This document shows, piece after piece, positions 52,498 to 62,542 of a DNA stretch of 64,000 bases. The notes under the pieces are model-generated. The model was given only the letters and a program-made list of their open reading frames with translations, did not search any database and was not told the origin of the DNA. Source of the stretch: Pseudomonadota bacterium (GTDB lineage: Bacteria > Myxococcota_A > Polyangia > Haliangiales > Haliangiaceae); NCBI GenBank assembly GCA_022360315.1, contig JAKSDA010000614.1:24226-88225 (forward strand), in the 5' to 3' direction. The translations under genes were made by a program, and so were the position numbers. Position 1 is the first letter of the stretch, and each line of letters starts with the position of its first letter.

Positions 52498-55437
52498 TCA
52501 ATTCAAAACAGCACGCCATCTTTGATTTGAACCACCATGGTGATCCCAAATGCTAATATCTGCTCCATCCCAGTTTCCGTTTGCATCAATAACCTTCTTA
52601 CTATTCATACGTGATCGGAAGTATCCACCGTCATAATCCCACTGTTGATTAAAACCTCCGTGACAATCCCAAAGAATGATTGCATTATCATTCCGCGTAC
52701 TCGCTGCTCGAAGATCGACACACTTATTCCAATCAAGGCCACTGCGAAGGCTTCCATCTTTGGGGTTGTAATACCATTGCTGATTATTGCCGCCATGGCA
52801 CCGGCCGAGCTTCAAGGCCGTGCCGCGGGACGCGTCGGTTCCCGGAACTTCTAGACAGCGCCCGCCTTCGTGGGTGCGAAAGGTCGTCCACACATACACT
52901 TCGCGATCCGAGCGAAGTTCCCATGCTTGATTCTTTCCACCGTGAAACCTCCACAGCCCTATCTCATCACCGTTGGCCCTGGAGCCATACGCGTCGAGAA
53001 CATAGTTCGAATTATTTGCACTGCGCAGCCAATAGCCGTCGTACGTCCAGCGTGAGTTGTCGCTATCCTCACACCAGCGAATACTGGCGTTTCCACCACT
53101 CCAAGGCTGTCGGCTATCCAGGCACAGGTCGGTATCGACGCTGTTCCGCAGCATTTGAGCGGATTCATCGTATATCCATCGTTGATCGGATGAGTGATGC
53201 TGACAATCCCATTGAATTACATTTTGCCCATCATACAAATCATCGTCATCACCGGGTATATCGGCACAGCGATTGCTCCGCCGATTGACCACTCGCACGT
53301 GTAAGGGCAATGGGTTTTGGTATGCGGTGCTCGTATTCGCCTCCGCTCGCTCCCACATTTGCAGGTATGCTTCAGCCGAGTTCATGATTGCCTCATAGAT
53401 GCGAGCGGGAGCTCGTTCACGAATATCCTGCAAGTGATCAGCAACCATGCCAAAATGTGCCATTCCCTCCCGGTTGTAATCAAAAATTCGATTACCAGTC
53501 TTCTGCTTATCAAAAATCAGCCCAAACTCAGAGATATAGGGGTATTTTAAGGGCTTCTCTTGTACATCTCGACGTGGACCTGGCTGATTGCCAAGGCCAC
53601 TCATATCCGTAGCGAAGCTGACCCCATTCAGATAGGGGGTCTTTTCCACTTCATCCAGATACTCGCTAATTGAATCAGCGATTGAATACGTCTCCCAGTT
53701 ATAGGGTGTGACAAAACCGCCTGCCTGAATCAACCGCTTCATGTTGTTATGTAGCCCACCGTCCTTGGCTCGGGACATCCAGCTATGTGCAGAAATAACA
53801 CCGCTGTAGTTGCGTGCTTCCACAATATCCAGGATATGCGATGCAGTTTTTGCACTTGCGTGATCGAGTTCGATCAGCATTTTCATATCAATCATCCGAT
53901 TAACTAGATAAACCCCCAGCTCTGTCAGCCCTTGCTGATTGCAATGCTCGATATCCGGGTTGTATTGCGGATTACCGGCAATAAGGTTGAGTATGTCGCC
54001 CAACACGGGAATGTTCCCCAACTCCGGGAAGCCTGACCTCATATGCGGACCATGAGTTTCTGCATCACATTCTTCGGTATCAAAAAAGTACCCAGCGCTG
54101 AGCCAATGTCCTGCATTGATCAGGCCGTCCTCAACACGCGAGCCACCGAGCAAATTATCAAATTTATGGGCTGGATAAAGCGCGCGAACACCGCGATCAT
54201 AGAGCTCTAGTAGACGCAGCTCAACATCGTAGCGAGTGCATCCATCTTGAACGCCGCAATTAAAAATCTCAGAAGCTTCAATGCCAATAATGACTGCCAG
54301 CTTACCGTCAGCAACTACTTGTCTTGCTTGTTGTGGCGAGGTGACGATTCTAAAAAAACCTTCATTCGGGCCACCTGCCTGCGCATCAATATAGTCCTGC
54401 ATTTGGTATAGACGCTGAATTTGCAGTTGAATACTGTCCATTGTATTGCAACTATTCGGATTGATCCAGCTGGCTGGGTTGACAGTGGCCTGGATGTTGC
54501 ACAACACCTCATTCTCCACGACGTGTGAAACCATCATCCTGAGCCCACCCAAGTAGGCACGCTCGATCCATTTATAATAATAGCCCATGTGGCTCATGTC
54601 TTTGTGAGTTGGCCAGTAAGGGAAATCCGGCCAGCCCCGTGTATCATAGCGGTAGTTCACATCGCCATGAGCATACACATTGCCGATTATGTCGAGCGAG
54701 CCCCATGGCCCGTGAATGCCGCTACTGTCGCTCAACGCGGTCTCAACGCCCCAGCGATGAAAAGGGGTGCCATGCATGAATTTTCCGCCCATAAATTCGT
54801 AGGAGGTGATATGGGTATGTGGATCAATAAAACCACGCACTGGCGCGTTAATATTGCCTTTGAGCTGATCGACGTCACCGGTAACGTTGACCTCGACTTC
54901 GGGGTATGGAAGGCAGTTGGCTGTGGGAACTAAAATAAAGTCCGTTTCGCTATTGCGATTATTTGGGTTCAGTAAATCGAAAAAATAAAAATGATGACTG
55001 TTGTAATTATGGCGTAATATCCGACCTAAACCGGTACCCCGAAAACGGTAGCGAAATTGGTTGCCTCCATGGGGTATCGCGGTAATCTTCCACTCTGCGT
55101 ACTTGCCAGCTCTCACACCAGCCGTTGGTTCAGCAGGAAGACGCGTCGCCAGATAACGACCCGATTCGTTAGTCAACATAAAGTGTTTAAACGATGTCGG
55201 TTTAAAGTAAAATCGACTGGCACTGGTAAGGTCAGTGGCATAGAAGGCGAAATTTTGCCCATTATTGATGATGCCACCAGAGTGATACTCAGTTACGTAA
55301 CGCCCAGAGGCTGGCGATTGAATCGCGTAGCAGCGCTGTGCCAGGTCATCCACGGCCTTGCTTGCCGAGGTGGCGAAAGCCTGCGAGGCTAGGCCCCACG
55401 GGCAAAATGCTAAAATAGCCATTAATCTCACATTCAT
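52498..55437 (-). CDS. Secreted amidohydrolase/dipeptidase-like enzyme with ricin-B lectin repeats
   Basis: The 979-residue protein has a signal peptide ending near AFA, an N-terminal beta-rich domain (about 30-170), then an amidohydrolase-like TIM barrel with FIDPHTHITSYEFMGG (HxH metal site), LIELDHASAKT, ISAHSWMSR and SFATDMSGLG, recalling renal-dipeptidase-type peptidases. The last ~270 residues carry ricin B-type trefoil repeats with six Q-x-W-like marks (DQRW, SRW, NQAW, NQQW, NQQW, NQRW). The lectin part should bind glycans and the barrel hydrolyse an amide or peptide substrate outside the cell. The gene is visibly AT-richer than both neighbours, suggesting recent acquisition. GAGG lies before the ATG at 55437. 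Confidence 0.82.
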   Translation of the reverse strand: MNVRLMAILAFCPWGLASQAFATSASKAVDDLAQRCYAIQSPASGRYVTEYHSGGIINNGQNFAFYATDLTSASRFYFKPTSFKHFMLTNESGRYLATRLPAEPTAGVRAGKYAEWKITAIPHGGNQFRYRFRGTGLGRILRHNYNSHHFYFFDLLNPNNRNSETDFILVPTANCLPYPEVEVNVTGDVDQLKGNINAPVRGFIDPHTHITSYEFMGGKFMHGTPFHRWGVETALSDSSGIHGPWGSLDIIGNVYAHGDVNYRYDTRGWPDFPYWPTHKDMSHMGYYYKWIERAYLGGLRMMVSHVVENEVLCNIQATVNPASWINPNSCNTMDSIQLQIQRLYQMQDYIDAQAGGPNEGFFRIVTSPQQARQVVADGKLAVIIGIEASEIFNCGVQDGCTRYDVELRLLELYDRGVRALYPAHKFDNLLGGSRVEDGLINAGHWLSAGYFFDTEECDAETHGPHMRSGFPELGNIPVLGDILNLIAGNPQYNPDIEHCNQQGLTELGVYLVNRMIDMKMLIELDHASAKTASHILDIVEARNYSGVISAHSWMSRAKDGGLHNNMKRLIQAGGFVTPYNWETYSIADSISEYLDEVEKTPYLNGVSFATDMSGLGNQPGPRRDVQEKPLKYPYISEFGLIFDKQKTGNRIFDYNREGMAHFGMVADHLQDIRERAPARIYEAIMNSAEAYLQMWERAEANTSTAYQNPLPLHVRVVNRRSNRCADIPGDDDDLYDGQNVIQWDCQHHSSDQRWIYDESAQMLRNSVDTDLCLDSRQPWSGGNASIRWCEDSDNSRWTYDGYWLRSANNSNYVLDAYGSRANGDEIGLWRFHGGKNQAWELRSDREVYVWTTFRTHEGGRCLEVPGTDASRGTALKLGRCHGGNNQQWYYNPKDGSLRSGLDWNKCVDLRAASTRNDNAIILWDCHGGFNQQWDYDGGYFRSRMNSKKVIDANGNWDGADISIWDHHGGSNQRWRAVLN

Positions 55438-55662
55438 TGTTTGGTCCTCACTACTTTATTCAGGGTATGAGGGATATAACACGCTCCACCTGATGCTCTG
55501 CCAGGAAAGAATGCAGGCACAGATGAGGCACATCTCGGTTCTGGCTAGGTCCATGGATAGACATGGTTCCAACACGGATCCAGATCACGGCAGTTGTCCA
55601 GCGAGACCCCACCGATGACGATTTCTCATCGGTCGGCGCTGGTCGTCTCGACAGCGATCGCC

Positions 55663-55715
55663 AAACGTAGCAAATATATGAAAATAATTAAACGTAGCAG
55701 ATCTATAAATAATTT
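55663..55715. repeat. Two-unit AT-rich direct repeat
   Basis: Two copies of a 26-base unit starting AAACGTAGCA lie 27 bases apart (55663 and 55690); the first 10 bases are identical and the rest is similar and AT-rich. The repeat could be a binding site or be promoter-associated; no gene start is clearly linked to it. Confidence 0.5.
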
Positions 55716-56105
55716 TAGGAAATCAAAGCAGACCCGCCCCGATAACGAAGTGCAATGGCGTGTTCGGTGAAGGGTGCTCTCACGTTGCATGCCTGCACTG
55801 GCCGCGGGGTGAGTGCAGTCTATCCGGCACTCGACCAGAATGCAATACCAGTATGATACCAGCCGAGAGCCAGAAAGCCGGCATCGATTGCTCGTAGCCA
55901 GACCAGGTGCGAACATTATTCCTTGTTGGCAGACACGTTGAGGACAGAACCTTCGTGCTTTCGAATTCGTCCGGCGAATAATCCATCTGGCATCGCACTG
56001 GTATCGTTCAAGATGGCAAATGGGCTGCTATTCGGCCTAGTGACCGAGTCATCGGGGCTGTGCGAAAGCTGAGCTAGCGCATGGCACGGATGGCGTAGGC
56101 GTGAT

Positions 56106-56400
56106 TTTGCTTCGCCACTGTGAAAACAGGCCCGGGTCGGCCCGGCGATGGGTTTTGTCAAAGGCGATAGTTCCGGTCATTCCGGTGACTTTGCCCGCAG
56201 CTATGCGCTCGGCGAGTTGGGCGCGGGTCGCGGCGCCCGACCTGACCGCACTGCGCACCACCAACGCGGCGTCGTACGCATAAGCGTCGAGCGCAGTGGG
56301 CAGGCAACCAAACGATAGTTCGTAACACTCGGTAAAGTCGCCGATGAGCGAATCGGCTCGATCGGGGTAGATTTGGACTGGTCGGCTTGGACTGCTCAGT
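56106..56400 (-). pseudogene. Remnant of a periplasmic ligand-binding (Peripla_BP_6-like) gene
   Basis: Read on the minus strand, the frame open from 56400 encodes PVQIYPDRADSLIGDFTECY, then PTALDAYAYDAALVVRSAVR and TGMTGTIAFDKTHRRADPGL. The PTALDAYAYDAA string and the closing G-I-x-FD-x-x-G/R-x-R-x-P pattern are typical of the C-terminal lobe of branched-chain amino acid-binding proteins and LpoA-type activators. There is no start, signal peptide or N-lobe, so this is a truncated relic. Confidence 0.65.
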
Positions 56401-56492
56401 CAAGGTATATATTCGATGCCTTACCTGTAGCACAAGACACACCATCACGACAAGCCACCTCCGCCCGATGTCTCAACCCACCCACCGGCCAG

Positions 56493-59153
56493 CTAATACT
56501 CGCTCCATGGAGGGTCAAAACCCGACACTCGCATGGCGCCATCGCTGGTGATCACCGCTGTGATCGCGCCAACTCGATGAGTGCCCAGCACCCGAGTGCC
56601 GGCCTGGCGCCAGCGCTGTATCACCCCGGGGGCGGGATGGCCGAAGCGATTGCCCAGGCCGCACGAAATCACTGCCCAGCGCGGCCGGGTGGCGGCCAAG
56701 AGTTCGACTGTCGATGACGTGCTACTGCCGTGATGAGGTACTTTGACCAGATCGATATCAAATGCGCGATCAGTCCGTCCGAGGAGCAGAGCCTCGCCTT
56801 CGCGTTCAATATCACCAGCAAACAAAACCGAGCGCCCGGCAAAATCGAGCCTCACCACCAGGGAGTTGTCGTTGATCGTGGACACCGGGTCGGCGGTAGC
56901 AACGCCGTCGAGATAGTGTGGAGCTAGCACAGTGAGGGCGACGCCGCGGTGCAGGTAGGGCTGGTCGAGGTCGGGATGGACGAGGCGTACTCCATCGGCG
57001 ATCAGGTCGCGGAGCAGAGCTCGATAGGTCGCTGGCGCTCGGTCGTATCCGCGCGCCACCCAAACCTCGGCAATGGTGACCTGATCCGCCACGGCGCGGA
57101 TCCCCTCATAGTGATCGGGATGGGGATGAGAAATCACCAGGCGATCGATATGGCCAATGCGCTCGCTGGCCAAAAAACGGGCTACCGAGTGACGCCCGGG
57201 CAACTCGGCGAGACGCTTTTGTGTGGCGGGGTCGAGGTCGCCTGCGACAAACGGCAAACCGCCGCCGTCGATCATCCAGGTCGCACCGCCCGGTAGCTGG
57301 ATCACCGCGGCATCACCCTGCCCGACGTCGAGAAACGTGATCTGTACATGGTCGCGCTGAGCCGGCAGCCAGCGCGAGGTGAACGCGTGGGACAGGGCCA
57401 GCAATAGGACCCCCGCCACGGCGACGGCAATGGCGATGCGCCGGGAAACAATGCCGCGGGCACGGCATATCGCAAAAGTCCAGATCACCGCACAAACGGC
57501 CAGCTCCAAGCCGTTCGGCGGATATACGGAGAGCGGGGGAATGGCGCCGGCGACCACATCGGCCAGCCGATCGAGCCAGCCCGCACAGACCACCGCCACG
57601 TCGATGAGCACGCCGGCAACCCGATCGCCCAAAAAGATCGATAGCACCCAGCCGAGTACGCCAGGCGGGACGATCGCGATCTCGGTGAGCGGCACAGCGA
57701 CAAGATTGGTCAATACGCCAGCCACGGCAATACTGCCAAAGGCGAGGGCAGTAAACGGCGCGGTGGCCAGAGTTGCCCATAGCGAGGCCCGGGCCAGATC
57801 GGCAATCGCGCGGAGAACCCGGCGAATCGAGCTACAGGGACGCGGCCTGGCAATAATCGTCAGGGCCAGAGTGGCAGTGGCCGAAAACGACAGTTGAAAC
57901 GATGGATCGAATAGATCGCCCGGCCGAGAGCTGAGCAGGATAAGAGCTGCAAAACCGAGTGCGTCGACCATGCGAACCCGGCGGCCAGTCGCTGCCGCAA
58001 ACAATACCACCGCGACCACGAGAAATGCACGCAAGGTCGAGATGCGCGCTCCAGTCATCAGGGTGAAACCCAGGGCCGCGGCAGCCGCGACAACTGCGGC
58101 CGCGGCAGCCGGTTCGACCCGCAAGGCCAATGCCGGGATCGCAGCCCAAACTCGCCGTATTGCGGCAAACGCAAAGAGCGCGACCACTGCCAGATGTAGA
58201 CCGCTCACTGCCAGTACATGGGCGATGCCCGCGGCGCGAAAGCGCTCTTCGATGTCCCGGTCGAGCCCGGAGCGATCGCCGGTTGTCATGGCCCGGACCA
58301 ATGAGTTGCCGCTCGCCCCGCCACCTCGCCCGGCAATCCAGGCCGAGGCACGCTCGCGCGCCATGGCGGGATAACGCCACAGCGACCACTCGGCTGCCAC
58401 CTCCCCCCGTTCAATATCCACCGCTGTCATGGTCAGGTCGGCACCTCGCGCACGTACGAGTCGCCTCAGATTCACAGCCCCGGGCACACGATAGCCACGG
58501 GGCGTGCGCAAGTATCCGGTCACAATGACGCGATCACCGGGCAGAACCCGCGTTCCCGCAGCCGTGACCAGAATACACGTATCGCTCGGACCACCGGCCA
58601 ATGCACTTCCTGGATCCGATCGACTAGCCCGCCGCATCGCTTCGACCCGCCGCTTGCCAGTACAGACCACAAAGCGCTGCAAAACCTCTGCGCGACCGGA
58701 CAACGAATACCTCGCCTCGCCACGCCCGGCAGACAGCCCAGATGACTGGATCTCCCGATCCGGTCGATGCTTCGTGCCCCGCCTTCTGTCCTCGATCGGT
58801 CCGCGTACGATACCTGAAATGACATCGCGAATGTGATCGTCGGGACGATTGTCAAACTCTCCTGGCACCCCGAGGTGGGGATGTGTATGGGGGAGTGGCT
58901 CGGCTGTGCGGTCGGCCGGACGATCTGCGGAGCGCTCTACCGACTCTCTGGCACCGCCCGCCAGCACGGCGACAGCGAGCAGAGCGAAGCCTCGCCTGGC
59001 CACGATGCGTGGTCCGAGCCAGGCTGACATCCCAACAAATGCCGAGATCCACAGAATAATCAAAAAATTGCGTGACACTACCTCAGCCATCTGTGAGCTG
59101 GCTAACACACCGGTAGCAAACGCCACAGCCAAACTGGCAACTCGGGTCGGCAT
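56493..59153 (-). CDS. comEC: ComEC/Rec2 DNA internalisation channel
   Basis: I use the ATG at 59153 (MPTRVASLAVAFATGVLA), where the first TM region begins; an upstream in-frame ATG at 59231 has no conserved sequence after it. The 886-residue protein has an N-terminal membrane and OB-fold-like region (first ~330 residues, with a long low-complexity insert), the Competence domain with GIAHVLAVSGLHLAVVALF and many TM helices, and a C-terminal metallo-beta-lactamase domain (ITFLDVGQGDAAVIQ, ISHPHPDHYEG, VKVPHHGSSTSS). It carries single-stranded DNA across the inner membrane in natural transformation. Pseudopilins and RecA in the same window belong to the same process. Confidence 0.93.
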   Translation of the reverse strand: MPTRVASLAVAFATGVLASSQMAEVVSRNFLIILWISAFVGMSAWLGPRIVARRGFALLAVAVLAGGARESVERSADRPADRTAEPLPHTHPHLGVPGEFDNRPDDHIRDVISGIVRGPIEDRRRGTKHRPDREIQSSGLSAGRGEARYSLSGRAEVLQRFVVCTGKRRVEAMRRASRSDPGSALAGGPSDTCILVTAAGTRVLPGDRVIVTGYLRTPRGYRVPGAVNLRRLVRARGADLTMTAVDIERGEVAAEWSLWRYPAMARERASAWIAGRGGGASGNSLVRAMTTGDRSGLDRDIEERFRAAGIAHVLAVSGLHLAVVALFAFAAIRRVWAAIPALALRVEPAAAAAVVAAAAALGFTLMTGARISTLRAFLVVAVVLFAAATGRRVRMVDALGFAALILLSSRPGDLFDPSFQLSFSATATLALTIIARPRPCSSIRRVLRAIADLARASLWATLATAPFTALAFGSIAVAGVLTNLVAVPLTEIAIVPPGVLGWVLSIFLGDRVAGVLIDVAVVCAGWLDRLADVVAGAIPPLSVYPPNGLELAVCAVIWTFAICRARGIVSRRIAIAVAVAGVLLLALSHAFTSRWLPAQRDHVQITFLDVGQGDAAVIQLPGGATWMIDGGGLPFVAGDLDPATQKRLAELPGRHSVARFLASERIGHIDRLVISHPHPDHYEGIRAVADQVTIAEVWVARGYDRAPATYRALLRDLIADGVRLVHPDLDQPYLHRGVALTVLAPHYLDGVATADPVSTINDNSLVVRLDFAGRSVLFAGDIEREGEALLLGRTDRAFDIDLVKVPHHGSSTSSTVELLAATRPRWAVISCGLGNRFGHPAPGVIQRWRQAGTRVLGTHRVGAITAVITSDGAMRVSGFDPPWSEY

Positions 59154-59253
59154 GTGACAGTTTTCGAACAATCGGCAAAGAAGTTGCTCGCTATTTGTTG
59201 ACTGCGATCGCTTGCCCGATAAAATCGTCATGGATCTTAATGAGTTACGTTAA

Positions 59254-60060
59254 ATGGGGATCAGGAACGGGAAGATTACCGGGAAATCGCAGCAGGCTTT
59301 CGTCTCTGGCCTGGTAACAGCTGCATCACGTACACAGCGACCTCGGGTGTTCTGTATGCTCGCTGTGGTTGCGGCTCTCGGCGTCCTCGTAGTAAGTGTT
59401 CCAACCGCCCTGGCTGGATTTGTGCGCGGGCAGGTAAAGTTCGACGGTCAATTTGGCAAGCCTCCAAAACGCAATCAGGGTTTTATTGCGCGCATTGCCA
59501 ATCCGATTCGACCGGTAAAACAGTTCGATCCCCGCCCCTATCTCGTCGTCGTGCTCGAGGGTGGTCCGGTCGTCCCGGGAGCCAAAAATCCGCCGGGACG
59601 AGCAGTGAGCTACAGCCTCCGGGGTGAGGCGTTCTCGACCCCAATTTTGCCCGTTGTCGTGAAAACCGAGGTCGAGATCCGCAATGCCGGTCCATCCCGG
59701 TCGGTACTTTCAACGCCGGGTCATCCCGATCTACTCGACCAGATCGTGTTGGAGCCGGCGGCGTCGAATTCGATCAAGGTCGAAAATCCCTTCGAGGCTA
59801 TCATCATTCGATCTCCCCATCTGCCCCACCCCGAAGGGCGCGTGGTCGGTTTTCCGACTCGCTACTTTGCCAGGGTAGACCGGCGGGGCCGCTTTTACAT
59901 CAGTAACGTGCCCGAGGGAACCTGGAAAATGCGCCTTTGGTATCGCGATGGTTGGGTCGAGGGAGTTGAACAAACTGTTGTCGTCACGCGCGCGCGGCGC
60001 CGCCCTGAGACCGTGCTGCGAGTACGGCCCAACCAGATCCCGAAAACCGCGGGCAACTAG
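59254..60060 (+). CDS. Hypothetical secreted protein
   Basis: The ATG at 59254 has no good ribosome binding site; ATG 59356, at the start of the hydrophobic run MLAVVAALGVLVVSVPTALA, is an alternative. The product (up to 268 residues) has a signal peptide or N-terminal anchor ending ALAG. The mature part is strand-rich and ends with FYISNVPEGTWKMRLWYRDG and VEQTVVVTRARRRPETVLRV, like the carboxypeptidase-regulatory or cupredoxin-like beta-sandwiches of envelope proteins. It is 12 bases upstream of the next gene and probably cotranscribed with it. Confidence 0.75.
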   Translation: MGIRNGKITGKSQQAFVSGLVTAASRTQRPRVFCMLAVVAALGVLVVSVPTALAGFVRGQVKFDGQFGKPPKRNQGFIARIANPIRPVKQFDPRPYLVVVLEGGPVVPGAKNPPGRAVSYSLRGEAFSTPILPVVVKTEVEIRNAGPSRSVLSTPGHPDLLDQIVLEPAASNSIKVENPFEAIIIRSPHLPHPEGRVVGFPTRYFARVDRRGRFYISNVPEGTWKMRLWYRDGWVEGVEQTVVVTRARRRPETVLRVRPNQIPKTAGN

Positions 60061-60072
60061 GAGTACGCTCGC

Positions 60073-61791
60073 GTGTTCTGGTCCAAGATTTGGTTTTTTC
60101 TCACCGCGGTGATTGGCGCCGGAGCCATGACCGCCGCATTCGTCATGCCCAGGCCGGCAGAGCGGCAAACGCTCGACAACACCCGCCAGAATGTGGTCAC
60201 GGCCTGTACGGTGGTAAACATTCTCCTCCGCACCCACGCCCGGCGCCGGGTCGACCTGGCCGGCGAATTCGCTCGATCCGAAATCGACGTATCGGCCATC
60301 CTGAGCCCGGCAACGGTGAGAAAGCAGATCAGCGTCGAGTCCAACAAAACCGCCCGGCCGGCGGCGGCTGCGCTCATGGAACAAACCAGCGATCAGATCC
60401 GGCCGCATTTCACTGTCCTTATCGATGGACGTGGCCGGGCAGTGGCCCGGGTCGGCCGCAACGATACGGTATACGGTGATTCCCTGGCCGGCTACGACCT
60501 GGTTGCCGACGCCCTCGACGGCTATTTGCGCGACGACCTGTGGGTGCTCGACAAAAACCTGTACCTGATAGCCGGCGCGCCGGTAATCAGCGGCGGCTAC
60601 GTCGGTGCTGTGGTCATCGGACATACGCTGGACAAAGAGCTCGCCGAGAGGTTCGTATCCCGTCTCAACGGCATTGACGTCAACTTTTACGCTGACGGCC
60701 AGGTCATGGCTGCGAGCAATACCGTGGCCATTCACAAAGGGGTCCTCGCCGAGTTCCAGCGCCTTCGCGGCACCGATATACCCATTGCCGAAGACTGTAT
60801 CAAACTCGAGCCATTTCCCATTGCGCTGTCCGAAGAAAGTTATATCGTGCAGCTGGCCAGGCTTCCCGGTGAGGCCGGCGATCACCAGGGGGCGTTCTAC
60901 GCGGTCTATGCCAAACAGCCCCGCGCACTCGGCGTGATGGGGACCCTCGGACAGACCGCCCAGGGCGATCTATCGTTTGGCAACTTTCCCTGGCTGTTGC
61001 TGGCGTTCGGATTTATCGTGTGTGTGGCCGCGGGGATCGGGCTCATGATCTGGGAAACCGATCGTCCGCTGCGCCGCCTGTCCGCCGATGCCCTTGCGCT
61101 GGCCAATGGCGACCGCACTCGCCTCGACGAAGAGGCGAGTCGGGGCAAGTTCGCGTCCATCGCCCGATCGGTCAATATCCGGATCGACAAGATGGAACGC
61201 GAGGCCCAAAAACCCAGGAGCAATCTCGACGATTTGCTCGGACCGAGTCCCGTTTCGCGGTCGGGTACAAGTCAGAGCGGTTCGAGCTCTGCCATACAAG
61301 CACCGTCGGAGTTCAAGTTCAGCGACAGCGGCAGCTCCAGCATTCCATCGTCATACGACCAGGGAAACTCCTCGACAAATACCGGATTCGACATCTCCAT
61401 CACCTCGCCCGGCATCTCCATACCGCCCGGGATGGCAACGTCCTCCTCGTCCGGGCTCTCGGTTCCGCCACCGACCCCGTCGCGGACTAGGATTCCCCTC
61501 GATCCCAACACAAAGCAGCCTCTGGTGGCCACTGGCTCGCAGAACGATAATCGGGTGTTTCGCCAGGTCTTCGAGCAGTTTCTGGCCATGAAGACCGAGT
61601 GCGGCGAATCCACGAGCAACTTGACCTTTGAGCGTTTTGCGCTGAAATTGAGTAAAAACCGCGATGCGCTCATGGCCAAGCACAGCTGTGACGAAGTCAG
61701 GTTCCAGGTATACGTAAAAGATGGCAGAGCGGCTCTCAAGGCGACGCCAATCAAGATCACTTCATCCGAGACCGTTGGCCACAATGAGTGA
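60073..61791 (+). CDS. Membrane sensor-like protein with MXAN_5187-type C-terminal domain
   Basis: The GTG at 60073 follows AGGAG that overlaps the preceding stop codon. The 572-residue protein has an N-terminal TM helix, a large extracytoplasmic Cache-like domain (about 35-290; DLWVLDKNLYLIAGAPVIS), a second TM helix (FPWLLLAFGFIVCVAAGIGL), a HAMP-like segment (DRPLRRLSADALALANGDRT), a Ser/Gly/Pro-rich linker (385-485) and a C-terminal domain of about 75 residues (FRQVFEQFLAMKTECGEST; VRFQVYVKDGRAALKATPIK). The C-terminal part resembles the MXAN_5187 family of myxobacteria. There is no kinase or cyclase domain, so it probably signals through its C-terminal domain. Confidence 0.82.
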   Translation: MFWSKIWFFLTAVIGAGAMTAAFVMPRPAERQTLDNTRQNVVTACTVVNILLRTHARRRVDLAGEFARSEIDVSAILSPATVRKQISVESNKTARPAAAALMEQTSDQIRPHFTVLIDGRGRAVARVGRNDTVYGDSLAGYDLVADALDGYLRDDLWVLDKNLYLIAGAPVISGGYVGAVVIGHTLDKELAERFVSRLNGIDVNFYADGQVMAASNTVAIHKGVLAEFQRLRGTDIPIAEDCIKLEPFPIALSEESYIVQLARLPGEAGDHQGAFYAVYAKQPRALGVMGTLGQTAQGDLSFGNFPWLLLAFGFIVCVAAGIGLMIWETDRPLRRLSADALALANGDRTRLDEEASRGKFASIARSVNIRIDKMEREAQKPRSNLDDLLGPSPVSRSGTSQSGSSSAIQAPSEFKFSDSGSSSIPSSYDQGNSSTNTGFDISITSPGISIPPGMATSSSSGLSVPPPTPSRTRIPLDPNTKQPLVATGSQNDNRVFRQVFEQFLAMKTECGESTSNLTFERFALKLSKNRDALMAKHSCDEVRFQVYVKDGRAALKATPIKITSSETVGHNE

Positions 61792-62108
61792 GTCGCCGGG
61801 CGGCCGAATCGATCATGCGAGCCATTGTCAGTCGATATAGTCGGAAATGACTATTCTCATCCCGGAACGAATTGGGTTCTGGACTTGTATGCCTGGTATC
61901 AGTGGAGGCTCGCGCGCAAGGAATACGGCCCAGTGAAAGCCCTTGGCCCGTCCGGACCATGCCATCTGCTATCGATTCCCGGCCCAACGGGGAAAAGCCA
62001 TCAACACTGGTTGAGTCACACAGAGGTGTGATGGAATTCTGGCGGGATTGTCCATTTCGACTGATCGGCAACGGAGCGTATATTGTTTGTGATATTCAGG
62101 GGGAGACA
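61792..62108. other. Intergenic region
   Basis: About 320 bases. Apart from GGGGGAG just before the ATG at 62109, I see no clear feature here. Confidence 0.4.
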
Positions 62109-62462
62109 ATGGCGTCTTCGACGACGGCATCGAGGGCGCCAGCGGTGACCCGAAGTCAGACTCCGACGAAACGCTCGACAAGAGGAAAGCTACCCCGTCC
62201 TGCGCGGGCCTCTTCTAGGCAAACTCGCGCGGCTCTGACGCAGTCTACGAGCAAAGCAGTCCGGGCACGGTTTGCCCCGCTGGTTCCGAAGACGCCCAAA
62301 CTGCGCACTCCAGAGGATGTGCGCAAGGCCGCCGAGGTATTGCGCGAGTCGGTGCGATCAATGTCGCGCGCGCTGCGGGCGCTCGGCTTATTAAGACTCA
62401 TCGCGCGGTCCGCCCGACTCCATGGGCACATAAGCCAGCGGCACGTTGCAAGGCGCACGTGA
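62109..62462 (+). CDS. Small basic hypothetical protein
   Basis: The ATG at 62109 has GGGGGAG 4 bases upstream. The 117-residue product is very rich in Arg, Ala, Ser and Thr (RSQTPTKRSTRGKLPRPARA) with a predicted short helix RTPEDVRKAAEVLRESVRSM near the end. The composition recalls DNA-binding histone-like tails, but no fold is recognised. The last ~20 residues look unlike the rest and may be read-through beyond a lost original stop. Confidence 0.45.
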   Translation: MASSTTASRAPAVTRSQTPTKRSTRGKLPRPARASSRQTRAALTQSTSKAVRARFAPLVPKTPKLRTPEDVRKAAEVLRESVRSMSRALRALGLLRLIARSARLHGHISQRHVARRT

Positions 62463-62542
62463 TTGTGTAGCGCCCATCGTACATCTGCGTCCGTGGTTGA
62501 TCCCCCTGGACAGCGCGGGCCGAAACGTGGCAAGAGGAAGGT

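Larger units (their letters stand above)
55438..56492. other. Gene-poor region between the amidohydrolase and comEC
   Basis: About 1050 bases with no intact gene. It includes an AT-rich near-tandem repeat at 55663-55715 and the remains of a substrate-binding protein gene at about 56106-56400. The right end, downstream of comEC, shows no U-tract terminator. Confidence 0.5.
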
